Assembly (NCBI GenBank): GCA_000708835.1
Contig: DF237503.1
Coordinates: forward strand, 1 to 50,471
Source: Klebsormidium nitens
Taxonomy: Eukaryota; Streptophyta; Klebsormidiophyceae; Klebsormidiales; Klebsormidiaceae
DNA: 50,471 nt
Reading direction: 5' to 3'
In this document: piece by piece, positions 21,895 through 34,090 of the stretch
How the letters are laid out: the number at the start of each line of letters is the position of its first letter
Position numbering within the stretch: position 1 is the first letter of the stretch
Translations under genes and position numbers: made by a program
The notes under the pieces: generated by a model
Told to the model about the DNA's origin: nothing
The model's input: only the letters and a program-made list of their open reading frames with translations
Database searches by the model: none

Positions 21895-24800
21895 TTATCG
21901 TCTGCTTTGACTGGAGAGCCGACCAACGAACACCGGATCTTCCATCCCGCCGTTGCTCAGCCGTTCCGACGAGTTCCGGCTCCCTCTCCACCCCTGTATT
22001 CCGTCCGCCTGGATTCCGTTTGTACTACTGGACAGAACCGACTTCGCCCGTCCCGCACTACTTCCCGGCCTCAACCCCGCTGCTTGTTTTCCCCAACTAG
22101 AGGTGGGTCGCCCGGCCCCCGTCCCCGGCCTGGCGGAAGCAGTGCCCGGGCGCCCGGGGGATCCCCCTGGCCGCTTCTTTCCCGTCCCGGGCCGCGTGGT
22201 GCCGTTCTCCATTTCGACCCCGTTTCCGCTGAGCCTCGCTTCCGCTTCCGGCTCCGGTCGAGGCGGAAACGACGGCGGCCGGTCGCCCTCCTCTCGACAA
22301 AAAGGACACGTGGCGTGCTCTAGCAGCGCCATCTCCCACTCCTCCTCCTCGAACAGCTGGTTGCACGAACCGCAGATTGCGACCGGTACGTCCGGGTCGA
22401 CCATGCACAGGTACCGGACCGGTAGGACGTCCGTAGGCCACTCCAAGATCAGAACGTCCGCGCGCCGCATTGCGCGCAGCATCGCACGGTCCGCACGCAC
22501 CACGCCGCCCCCCTCTAGTTGCCGCCGCATCAGCTCCCCGGCCGTCGCGCCCAGAGACGCCTTACCGCTCGGAATGCCGTTACCGCTGATGGACGGCGGT
22601 TCGTCGTCGTCGAGGCGCAGGGTTTGGACGTCCCCCGGGTGGCGCTGCTGGCGGCCGCGCATATGCGGCTCCTCGGCGCCGTCGAAAAGGCCCTCTTCCT
22701 CCAGCAGTTGCACCGCCTCAGAGTGCGAGACGCCCTCTTCCGGCGCGAACTCGAGCAGCGGCAGGGCCTCGAACGTGACGAACGAGCGGAAGACCGCGTG
22801 GCCGCACCCGGCGCACTGCTCGAACTGCGCGGAGAAGAGCGGGAGCGGCGCGCCGCAGCGCGCGCACGGGCTCAGCAGGTGCTCCGAGTCGCGCGGCGGC
22901 TGCCGCCGCAGCGCGAGCGCCGCCAGGTCCACCTCGTCCTGCCACGTGGCGCTCGGAAGGCGCATCCCTTGGAGCCGCTCCGCCGCGAAGCTCGCCAGCT
23001 TGAACGCCCCGAGCGCCTCCCCCTGCTTCACGACCGTTTGCAAAACGTAGACGAGCGATACCCCGGGGGGAATGTCTTTTGCCCGGGACAGAACGAAAAG
23101 CGCCGCATGCAGAAGCGCATCGGGTCCGACCGTCCGGAACGGCTGGTCCGTACTGTGGTGGATCGCGTGGTACGCGTAGTACGCCTCGGCCGCGCGCCGG
23201 GCCGCCCAGAAAGCCGCGAGCTCGCGGGCGCGCGCTGCGCGCTCGCAGGCGAAGTGCGCGGCCTCGAGGCGCTCCGCCGCGGCCGCGTGCAGGAACTGCG
23301 CGGCGTCTTTGAAGCGCCGCTCCGTCACCGCGTTCTCCGCCAACTGCGCAAGCATCCGTAGGCTTTGCTCCGGGAGCCCCGCGGCTTTGTACGCCGCGCG
23401 CGCGTCCTCAAAGCGGTCCGCAGCCGCGAACGCCCGAGCGCGCGCGCCGTGCACCTGCGCCCGCCGCTCCGGCGCGCGCGCGAGCAGCCCGACGGCCTCG
23501 TCCCACTGCTCTTGCTCCAAGTGTAGCCCGATCGCCGCGTCAAAGTCGCCCAGCTTCAGGTTCGCTTCGATCGCGGCTGTCTTCTGCCCAGCGCGTGCAA
23601 GCGCGGCCGCGCACGCGGCGAGCGCCTTCCGGTCGGATTCTGACGCGGAAAGGCCGCGCATGACGTCAATGAGGCGGTCGGTGTATTTGTGGCGCGCGAG
23701 GATGGCGATTGCAGTCTCGGGCTGGCCCGCCTGGAGGTACATCTCGGCGGCCGCGCGGAAGTCGCTGACCTGGAAGCGGGCTCACGGAGGGTTACATTTC
23801 GGAGCAAAGCTGGATAAATTGTGGGTTGACGCAAGGGTATAAGAAGCAAATGGTCAGACTGGCATTAACAGGAAGAGATTGGGGACAACACGGGCTTTAG
23901 GAACAAAATTTTCAAGAACAGGAGCCCGGTCAAAGGACGATGAAAGAGAACGCTCCTTTTGGGAATCAGATTCAGGTGATTGCGGACCTTGTTCGCTTAA
24001 AATCGGTTTGTTAGGAAAGAAGCGGAAAAGTCCAAGTCCTCAATGTGCACATTCACCAACTCCGTAGTACTGGCACTTTTGGACTGTGTCCAGGATTAGG
24101 CACTTGTCCTCCACCAGATTCAGCCAAAAGATTGACAAAAGAGGATCCGTTTGGTAGGCTTCGATGTTCGTATCTAGAGCTTTCGAGGGAAGTCTGCTTC
24201 GAATCACCCTCTCGCAAAGGACTCCAGAATCAATGCAGCCAACCCTGAAAATGGTGTCTTCACATCTCGGAAGATCGTTCGGTTTGGCTCCCTCTTTCCT
24301 GCCAACGGAAAATGGTGTAGAGTTGCTGACAGTCGCCCAGCTTGGATCCAACAAAACAATGTGCTTATATCAGCCACTTGTTTGCGGACGCAATCATCCG
24401 ACAGCCCACCTCCTCGCTCCAAGCGGCCTGCGCCGCGATCAGCTCCGCGACCTTCGTGTTGGAGGCCCCGTCCGTCCGGGGAACGCCGTTCGCGACCACG
24501 GAAGTTGGGCTGAGATCCGACGCCCCGCCCAGTTCCGAGGCCCACTGCTTCGCAAGCTCGAATTGCCGCAGGTCCGTGAAAAGCGCGACCGCGCGCTCGG
24601 GCGCACCTGCGCGCGCGAATGCGCGCGCGGCTTCCACGAACTTGCCCTGAAACGGCAGAATCGTGTTGCTTAGACACGGAATGAGCGGGTTCTACAACTG
24701 ATTTAGGCAAGGCAAGCGCGGATGGCTGGAGCATCGCCGATCTGAAGAACGCGCGCCGGGCTTCTCTAGCTTTTCGTAGAGGGGTTGGGAACAGGGCGAA

Positions 24801-27800
24801 CCTTAAGGAAGGACGCTAGTCAGCTTGTGAAACGATTGAACGGCATAAGAGGCTGCAATCTCTTCAAGTAACTTTACCGGAAGGAACAGAGTCAGATAAG
24901 ACGCTCTGAGCTTCACACCGATTGCAGACCATTACGAGACGTAGGTAATAAGAACGAAATGACTTGCAGCACCACATCGGACCAGTGACGCGATAAGACG
25001 ACACGGCATAAGTTCAAGAGGGAGACGAAAGATGTTTTGCAACACATCCAAAATTCGTGAACCCCTCGAGAACCTCATTTGCGAGATCAGTGCTCTTTAC
25101 GTGCGGGTTCTTTCGTCCGCCGAAAAAAAGTCGGTTGGACTCGTCACCATTCGCGGGGCTAGAGCCTCCGCCGAATCAGACGATATAATTGCAGGTCCGT
25201 TTGAGCCTGCAGACGAACCTTACAGAAGGCACGACGAAACGCGTGGCAATTGAAGACAGCCCAAATCTCACTCAACGAGTCCAAGAAAACAAAAATTCAG
25301 GAATGACAGGAAGCAATTCCGTCGCTCACCTGATACGCCAGCAGCTCCGCGAGGAACAGCTGCCCCCCGTCCCCTCCCCCAAATTTCCCCGCGTTTCCTG
25401 CCCCCTGCTTCGTATGCAGCAGATCCAGCAACCGCACGTCCCGTATCCGAATCAGCGCCTTCTTCGCGATCTCCCACTGCATCCCCGTCAGCGCCCCCAT
25501 TGCAAGCGCGCGCCAATCAGAATCCGTCACGCCCAGGCACGCGACCTTGTAAGCCGCTCCGATGTCGCCACGTGTCAGGTAGTTGTGCATGCTGGAGCTC
25601 TGCGGGACGTCGATCGTCTGCATCGCCTGGAGGTGGAGGCAGAACACCTTCGACGCCTGGAACCCAACGACGAACCCCTGGAGCTTTTGAACCGTTACCG
25701 GGAAGTCGCCGGTTTTGATGCTGAGCTGACCGTTACCGCTGTAGCACAGCATCTCCTCCATGTCGCCATTCCAGGCGACGCTGTTCGCGTTCGCGTCCTC
25801 GAACAGGACGCCCTTCGTGGCGAGATCGTAAACCACGACCGCCGCCGATTCGTCCACAACCGCGAGCTTCCGCCGTTCCGCCGAGAGATCCAGGCAGCGG
25901 ATCGACGCCCGGTGCTTGATCAGCTGGGTTACGAACGGGTTATCCACCAGCACCTGCACGATCGCCCCGTTCTTTAACCCGACCAGTAACCCCTCCCGCC
26001 CCGGAGGCCCCCCGACCACTTTTATGTACCGGATAACCGCCTCCAAAACCCATTCGCGCTCTTTCTCTCCGTCCAGGTTATACAGCTGGAGCTTCTTCTC
26101 GAGGCAGAGGATGACGTGCTCTGACGTCAAGACCAGCAGGTTGCACTCGAGCTTTGCCCCGATCCTAGCTGTCACCCGGTACTGCATGTCGTTCGTATCT
26201 TCCGGGGGGCCCGCGAGCGAGTATATAAGCACTCGTTCCGGTAACTGCACCGCTAACCGGTCCTTGTAAACCGCCAGCTTCTTCACGTAGTCCTTGCAGC
26301 GTATGCGCACCTTCTGCTCGGTTATGAGGTGCTGGACCACGACGTCCGTCATCGACTCCCGAAAAGCGTATCGCTCCTGGTATAGGGCGTGCACCGTGCT
26401 ATGTATAAGCTGGTGCACCGACACGCTCCCGTCCTGGCAGGCGACCGCCACGTGCGTCCCCCGCGAGCGCGCGTGCGCGCACCACACCCAGTCGTCGCGC
26501 TCGGCGACCGGGCAGAGGATTGTGCCGTCCCTAGTTGCCATCAGAACCTTGCGGTTCGTACCGCCGATCAGAAGGAACTCGCTGTTGGGACCGGTGAAAG
26601 CGAGGCTGGTCGGGTCGCTCTCCAGAGCGCGGTCCTTGCCGATCTGCGGTGAAACGGGGAATAAGCTTCTGGATTGTGGCGTTCTGTTAAGGTTCAGTCG
26701 GCCCATCGTTGCTTCTCCCTTTTGTTGGAGGAAGCAAAGAGCCGTGATTTTTCGAGCTGCGAACTCCTGACCCACATTTGTAAATGCCAACAACCCAAAC
26801 CACTTTTTTGAATTCTCGGACTTCCAGAAGGCCGACTCTCCATCTGTTGCCCGCTGAGCCGGTAGAAGCTGAGCACATTTTGGGCAGCGAGGAGAAGTAT
26901 CCGCGACTTCTGGACCGATCGAGCTTCCAAGCATCAGTCCCAGTCACCCCCAGAATCAAAAAGCTCAAATCATAATGACGTTTGTACCTGATATCAACGT
27001 TCTCAAAGTGGAACTGTTGCCCGCTGAGCCGGTAAAAGCCGAGCGTCGCGGAGACTCTGTCAGCGCAAACTTCCAATCTATGCCTTCTTGGGTTTTGATT
27101 ACTGCCAGCAAACTCTACAAGAAATCAATCCCCCGACTTCCTTATATCCTTCAAAACCTACATTTGATTGGAGTTTGTCTAATTTTACACTCTTCACCTG
27201 TTGTCCGTTGAGCCGGTAAGAGCGGAGCGTCGCGTCCCAGCACCTGACCGTCAGCATATCGATTGCATTCACGCTTTCGTTCCGATCATCATACCCATAC
27301 CGTTCGAAATTTTAGAACTCAAAGTGGAACCTTGAGAAACATATCTTATGAACGGGAGCTTCCTCACCTGTTGTCCATTCAACCGGTAGAAGCTGAGCGT
27401 AGCGTCCCAGCAGCCGACCGCCAGCTGTTCTGCCATCTCCTCCTTTCCGGGGGGACACCACGCGAGCGCCCATACGGGGGCGGCCCGCTGGATCGATACG
27501 ACCTCCGTCCCGGCTCGCCCATCGCGTATGGTGATGACGCCGTTGTATAGCCCGAGCGCCAGGTGGAGTCCGTCCAGCGTCCAAGCACAGCAGAGCGCCT
27601 GGACAGTTTGGGTGATTCCGCTCATCAAAGAACTAGTTTTTTGGGGGTTCCGAAGAATTGATTCGTCTTCAGGGGAGAAGGGAGGGATTTTGGAAAAAGA
27701 GTCAGGTGGAGGCCGTCCAACGTCCAAGCGCAGCAGAGCGCCTGCAGAGGGGGGGTTGGGTATCGTTTGAGCAGAAGGTAGGGTTCGTGGGGGAGCAAGG

Positions 27801-30800
27801 AACCGTATCATCTTGAGGGGAGAGAAAAGTTTGCTCTCGCCAAAAAGAGGGAGGCCGTCCAGCGTCCAAGCGCAGCAGAGCGCCTGCAGACGGGGGGACA
27901 AAATTCTTCTGAGCAGAGTGTAGAGTTCTTGGGGGGGCGAAAAACCGTATCATGTTGAGGGGAGGGAAAGAGTTGTTCTCGACAAAAGAGGGAGGCCGTG
28001 CAACGTCCAAGCGCAGCAGAGCGCCTGGAGGAGGGGGGGTGGATTTCGTCCGAGCAGAGTCTAGTTTTTCAGGGGGTCAAGAATTCAGTAGTCTTAAGGG
28101 AGGGGGGAAAGATTCACTGAAAAAGTGAGGTGGAGGCCGTTCAGCGTCAAAGCGCAGCAGAGCGCCTGGAGAAGGGGGGTGAAGTTCGTCTGAGCAGAGC
28201 GTGGGTTTTTCGGGGGGTCCGAAGAAACAATCACCTTGAGGGATGGGGGAATGATTTTTCTCGAAAAGGTGAGGTGGAGGCCATCAAGCGTCAAAGCGCA
28301 GCAGGTGGAGAGGCGAAGGTGGAGGGAGAAGAAATGTGAGTCTATGAAATTACGAACTGGGATGGGAGAAGACTTGACGTGCTTTTGGAGACAGAGGAGT
28401 GATGTCTAGAGAGCGTCAGGTGGAGGGGGCAAGCATCCAAGCGAGGCAAAAGGACTGGGGAGCTGCAATAATCTGGTTTCGTTGGGCTCAGTAACGGAAG
28501 AGATAACTTCGAGAGTTACTCACAACTTCGTGGCGAAGAACTCGAAGGATGGACTTGGAGGGCATCTTTAGCCTTCTTTGCCGAGCAGTAATGATGGCAT
28601 ACAACGACGTCATATATTTCCTGAGAAAAGCTTGCAGTCAAGCACTCCAAGGGAAGGGCGCTCACCTTGGCGGGGACCTTGTGCTTGGCTACCGACTTTT
28701 GCTCGGGCGACCACAGCCCGAAATCTGTCGCCGTTGTACTCGCCAGCTGCACCCAGAGCAGCCCACTTCAGCTCAAATTAACGTTTGCATACGGTGAATC
28801 TCAGTTGCCGTGAGACTCTTCTATGCATCTATTCCTGTCACCTGGTGATTCAGGGGGTTCTACCGCTCCTTTCTCTAAAGACATTTCTTCCTGCTTGCTC
28901 CTACAATTTTTTGAAGGCGGTATTGACGTGGCGACTCAGTGGTTGACGTGGCGCAAGTTTAGACTCTTGCCTTCAGTTCGGTCCGTACTATCGCTTCCTA
29001 TTCCGCCATCCCCAAAACGATCTTTCTCTATGCAACTTACGAAGCAGCGGAAGGAGAAGGTGAGAGCCCACCTGCTGCGTCAAAGGGTTATACGCCAAGC
29101 TCTGTATCGAGTCGTTGTGGCTGTACTTCAGAATACCCTCCGCCTGAGAGATGAGAATCCAATGTTAGCAACGCACTTTGGAACGCCGTATATGCATGGT
29201 ATAGCCTTCAAGCTGGTTGTCTCCGCGACTTCCTGGAACATGGTATGGTCGCCAGCAAATACTGCCAAGGTCACAAATGCTGGTTTGGATGATGAATGGT
29301 GTTCTGCAACTGCTATGAAAAGCTTGCAGTGTAGGATTGGAGGTGTATCGAATGAGATTCTGAGAGCCGCCCGCCCATGACGAAAATCGGCTCTTGGCTA
29401 TTCTCCTTGTTTTCGTTCGTTTCATAAATCAGGGACTGTTATATTTGCCGGACTCACGAGTGGTTTTCTGGCTGGAGAACGTGCAGACTATATCAGCCTA
29501 CGCTGTAGAAGCAGAAGCTTCTTGGCCGGATAATCCTTTCCTCCATCTTGCGTAACCCTAAGTTCTGATCAGATGCAGGACACATACAACATTCCTTTTC
29601 CACCCGGTTCATCAAACAAAAAAGGATACCGACGGCGGAGTATCCTGCCGCCTCCCTGATTGCAAACTTTCTCTTTGCTGAATATTGAAGAGTCTGCCTC
29701 ACCTTGTGCGTCCAGATGATGACGGTCTTGTCCGCGCCCCCTGACGCGAACCGCTTCCCGTCCCGCGAGTACGCAACGCAGTAGACCGCATCCTTGTGAC
29801 CTGGGCCAAGGGGAAGCCGCGCTTGAGTTTCTAAGCTTTAGCGCCGGCCGACCTTTGAGTAGCACGGATCCGAGGTCCCCATGTTTCGTTAGCGATCTTA
29901 CACCGGGGCAAGATATCGACCGAAGAAAACCCGATTCACACCGGATTGTCTTAGGGATTGAACCAGATTCATTGCGTCTGAAATTTTTGCAAGGAAGACG
30001 TGCGGTTTCATTCTGGCCAGTCGACGCAGAGTGCTTTACACGGTCTGAACGTTGTAACCAAAGACGAAGTTCCGGCGGCGCTCAGAAGCCAGAGCCATTT
30101 CTCAGAGCTGCAGATGATTGTTAACCGAGTGAGGTGCTTTATTGCTGAAGGGGGGTGCAGAAGCGGGCGGGCTGAGAACCTCCTGAATTGCGACCCATGA
30201 AGCACAGCGCCATGTTAGGTTCTTGGACCGATTGCATCTTAGCGAAAGAACAAACTCCTTTCCAGAGAGCCGGCGCTTTGGATTAACGGGCATCCGCGGG
30301 GGTGAGACGTCGGAATGAATCCTGAAGACGCCGGAGTGGGGTCAAGGAGAATCAGTTATTCCGAGACCGGGCCGGCGCTCGAGCTAATGGAAGGAATAAC
30401 GTGGCAAGGCCTAGAATTTGGACCCGGGGGCTTTCTGATCAATGATTGGTCGAATCCCGCAGAACCCAGGGTTTCGCCCTTTACCCCCGCCAAGTCACCC
30501 TTCCACAGCATCCCCGGCCCGGCCTCAAAGTCACTCATTCTCCTTGACCCCGCTCTGTCAGCAGATGACCTTCGAACGTGAAGCTAACTCGGAAAAGCGC
30601 ACCTTTGAGCGAATGGAGGAGGTCCCCATCCAACGCGTCGTACATGAGCACGCGGCTGCCCACGGCCGCCACGAGCTGCGTCCCATCTGCAGAAAAAGAA
30701 AGGTAAAGTTCTTCTGGTTCAGTCTTATCAAACTCGTTTCACGAACTTTAGCTCCTTTTCAAAATATGCACCGACGAGACGGGTGGGGTTAAAGAGGCGG

Positions 30801-31684
30801 GTTGGAGTGGGTGTGAATGCGAAGCCCGTCGCCTGCCCGGATTGAAGGCTTTTTTGGCGTGATTGGCTCTCGGATAGCTCGGTTGCTGCTAGAACATTCG
30901 GCCCTTTTCTTCGTTGCATAGAGGCCATAACCTTGCGCTCAGATGACGGAAGCTTTTCAGACTTATTTGAAAGTAAGCTTACTTTACCTTTGCTAGGCTG
31001 TGCTACATCAGCCCTTTGCTTTTTTTGTTTGTACAATTATTGCTTTGAGAGCTTGAGTTGTCTGTATCTGTGTGTATAATGTGGACCCTTAGGGTGGTCA
31101 AAGTTTTAAACAAAGGATGCCTCCGGAGGGGAAGCGCTGTTCCTTGACGCCCCCCCCGGCAGGTACAGAAGAAAAATGATCTGCTGCATAGGTAGACCGG
31201 TTGTGGCCGTTGCAAATCATGCTTCAGGAGGCCGATAAAATTCAGGCTCCCAAAGTCACAGAAGAGCTTCAGTCGAGAGAGACTATTCTGGGGGGGCGAC
31301 AACCCAACGAAGAGAGAAGACGACTGGTTGGCACAAGCTTGATGACTGTGAGGGCAATGTGAGGCACATGGGGCGCGAATCAAGGTCATGATAGGTCGTC
31401 GTCCTTGCAATCTCTGTCACTTTGTTTGTTTGTTTGTTATACCCGTGCCACATAAGATAGGGAAGTGCTCACTTGGAGATGACGAGGTAAGGACGGCCCT
31501 CACAAATTACGTTATCTCCACAAATCACAGGAGTTCTTGACGTTTTGTCGTGCCAGCCACGCGAGCGATCAAGCGCACGCGGCAGTACGACCCCAAAGCT
31601 TGCGTGCAGAAGAGCAGGGCTCTTACCTGGTTTGAATGCGACATCGTAACATACGCTCTTCACTCCGTCCCGCTCCGGCTGCAT
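21895..31684 (-). CDS. IFT122: Intraflagellar transport protein 122 (IFT-A)
   Basis: Core subunit of the IFT-A complex, which drives retrograde transport and membrane-protein entry in cilia. Exons on the minus strand: 31684-31627, 30686-30603, 29800-29703, 29143-29072, 28746-28666, 27598-27368, 26643-25330, 24646-24410, 23769-21895; 1349 residues with every join in phase. WD40 motifs begin at once ([63 protein letters not shown]). The second propeller contains the family hallmarks [49 protein letters not shown] and [11 protein letters not shown]-like helices follow from about residue 600 ([22 protein letters not shown]). C-terminal cysteine pairs CARC...CAGC (about 1025) and CGSC...CPFC (about 1190-1213) match the family's zinc sites. 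Beyond 1218 is an unusual 130-residue basic tail. Human IFT122 is about 1241 residues. The ATG at 31684 gives [11 protein letters not shown] just before the first strand, as expected. Confidence 0.96.
26844..27400 (-). repeat. Tandem copies of IFT122 exon 6 3' edge
   Basis: In the intron after exon 6, the exon's last 30-40 bases recur. On the plus strand the anchor CTGTTG starts at 27368 (real junction), 27198, 27014 and 26844, spacing 170, 184 and 170. Read on the minus strand the copies still encode FYRLSGQQ or YRLNGQQ, as in the true exon end. The copy at 27198 keeps a GT after CAACAG (GTGAAG); the two further copies have lost it (TTCCAC, ATGGAG). Confidence 0.8.
27561..28452 (-). repeat. 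Tandem copies of IFT122 exon 6 5' edge
   Basis: In the intron before exon 6 a unit repeats head to tail. It combines about 40 bases of the exon start with about 100 bases of upstream intron. The plus-strand anchor CAGCAG starts at 27588 (real exon), 27731, 27873, 28014, 28155 and 28299, spacing 141-144; a degraded sixth copy lies near 28442. On the minus strand most copies keep CAG followed by GCGCTCTGCTGCGC, encoding [13 protein letters not shown] or close variants. The intronic part of each unit is G-rich on the plus strand (C-rich in the transcript), so polypyrimidine-like tracts are copied too. Confidence 0.9.
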
Positions 31685-34090
31685 CGACACAAGCAACTAA
31701 ATGTCAGTCATTACGTCGCCCGCATTGACGTGAGAGCGCATCGTACAGGGTATGCAGATGAAGGGAGGGTGGGGGGGTCAACAGAAGACTTCGAGGCCGG
31801 GCTCTTGATGGCATTCAATGGTTGGGGTCAGCGCTCTTTTGGTGCTTACCTGTACCGCCCTGGAGGCAGCTTTGATCAAGCATCTGAATGGCCAGTACAG
31901 CGACGTGCACAAGAACTGTCTCTTATCTGAAGGGGACCATCAGAGCACAGCCTGATGTCATATGCTGCTTGTGACCAAATGCATGTTGGGAAGCGCAGAA
32001 CTATTAGCGCTTGATGGGGCTAAGAGGCTAGAACGCAGCTGCACTCAGCCATCCTTAATCAAGAGTGTTCGTCGCAGCCCAAAGGTCCTCTAGGCTGGAT
32101 ATCTTTTGACTTTTGTGTTTTGACATTGATTGTGTTTCGGCATAGACTCTTAAAAACCGCACTGCCCAAGGTTGGACCTAAGTTACCACGCCGGCGCTGT
32201 GGAAGGAACGTTTGAAAGGTGCGGAATTGATTACTGTGAAACAGCATAATGGCGTTCAAAGCTGGGATCGGTGCAGACTGAACACCACTGTGAAAATCCA
32301 AAAGGAGTTGATGATGGGGCAACTTACCACCTTGTCCGACCATGTCTGCACCACCCTCATCGTTGCGGGCCCTGCTTTTGTCAGCCGATACTAGTTGCGG
32401 CGCGCCCTCATGGCTTGCAGCCTCTCTGTTTAATTTGTGCCAATAGTCACCTGGCAGATTGCAAGCAACAAACACTGTGCAGAAGCAGAGAAACGCAAAG
32501 TGTCGGATCGCTGTAGGTTGCTTATGACAAAATCGCTCCTGAGTATGGGTGCTTTCTGACGGGCAAGGGGTTACCTAAGATGGTGGTTTAAGCACAAGAA
32601 AAAGTCTCAGGAAATATGCAACAAGGTGGTAATCCAGCTACAAGCGGCACATTTACACAAGCTGCACACACTGGTACACCTGTATGATGAGCGCCCCCGC
32701 TTCTTCCTGATTGTTGGATCATGACTTGGGTAAAACGTTGCTCTTGGGTGGTGGTTTGCCCAGCTATCAAGGAAACATAGATCTTAATCTCAACTTGACT
32801 CTAAAGCAAACAAGTTGCGTTTTTAAATAGAGCTGCAAGATATGTGAGCGCTTCTTTGAAAGGACAGGTACTCTAGCTTTGGCTTTGAAATAACCTTTTT
32901 ATGTGGGTTCAGACACGCTTGAAAGTGCTTGAAAGAGGGCCAGCCTGGTAGGCTATCATTCGAAACTTACCTCACTGTCACATGCACCTCCTGATGGACC
33001 TCAGACTAACGACTAACCTCTTCTCCTTTCATTCTAACGGTAGTAAAGCTGTTTCAAAGCTAGCTAGGAAAGGCGTGCTTTGTGGCTATGTAGCGTGCAC
33101 CCCAACTTCTGGCACGTCAATGAAGCATTGCGTTCAATAGAAGAGAGCTCACAGCTCGAATTTTTCAGCAGCAATACTCCTTCACAATTGTAGAGCTTCA
33201 CAGTTGCACCTAATCATTCCTAACTGCACCAGATGTTTGAAAAGATGGTTGAGCTGTCTCTGTTCATCGATTGCCTAGTAGCTGTGACATACCTCTTGGC
33301 GAACACAGGAGAGGAGGGGTAAAAAAGACTATGTAGTACCTCCAGGTCAGATTCCTAGGACAAAAAGCGCGATCCACTATGGATCCACTGTGAAAAAGCA
33401 AATGGACTACTAGGCATCCGTTTCTAGCCGGGACAAAGGGCATTTATTACCAAGAGAGTACTCGCGCGCGTGCCGAATGTGAACCCGAAAACCGTCGAGT
33501 CGCTTTGAAAAACTGGACGGCGCAAAGAGACTGACACCGCGCGCGCCCAGGACCCGCGGCCCCGGCCACCACTGCTGCAAAACGGACAAAGTTGACGAAT
33601 AAAGTTTGGGAGAAATTTGTTCGGACGGTACCGGGCGCACAATGGCTGCGGATGGTACCAACCGTCACATCTCGCGCGGTACCCTTCCTTGCCAAGCGCA
33701 GAAGCAACCGGGCACTATCGGGTTAGGTCACAAAGCAGTGATGGTATGTTAGGGTTACGCCACTACCTGTGACGGTTTGTTAGGGTCGCGTCCCTTCCCT
33801 GTGACTGCTCTCTGATTAGGGTTCCCACTAACGGCTAAGCCACTGACCTTAGGGTTTTCGTGCGGTTCGGTGTTACCCGAGCACTTTATTGGCGTCCGAA
33901 GCAGGCGTCCGTGTCCGATTCTCCCAGATTTTATTCGTCAACTTTGTGCCTCTTGCACCACTGCTAGCTGGACCCAGAGTCCCTAGCTAGACTCTGAAGA
34001 TTCAGCGCAGCAGATGAACGATGGTCCAGACAAAGCGCTTGTGAAAGCCTCAGCTCACTTTCACACTTTGTCACTCAGCTCCAAAGCGGA
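31685..34090. other. Intergenic between IFT122 and F-box gene
   Basis: About 2.4 kb between two divergently transcribed genes. I found no supported coding region or RNA gene. A GC-rich patch at 33460-33660 and a telo-box cluster at 33721-33857 lie close to the F-box gene and are probably its promoter or 5' UTR. Confidence 0.5.
33721..33857 (+). promoter_or_regulatory. Telo-box cluster upstream of F-box gene
   Basis: Four TTAGGG-containing motifs lie in 110 bp: GTTAGGGTT (33748), GTTAGGGT (33779), ATTAGGGTT (33815) and CTTAGGGTTTT (33848). A related GGTTAGGTC is at 33721. Spacing is 31-36 bp and partly repeated words (CCTGTGAC) lie between. In plants AGGGTTT telo-boxes in promoters are bound by Myb-type telobox factors. 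Here they sit 230-370 bp before the start codon. Confidence 0.5.

Noticed and set aside
22519-23361. Long plus-strand open frames in the IFT122 terminal exon
   Set aside because: They are shadows of GC-rich minus-strand coding sequence and are dominated by Arg, Ala and Leu.
28823-29380. 185-codon open frame on the plus strand
   Set aside because: It lies over IFT122 exon 4 and its flanking introns on the other strand; the minus-strand reading has clear WD40 homology and splice sites.
31420-31440. TTTG short repeat
   Set aside because: Few units, in an IFT122 intron, with no sign of function.
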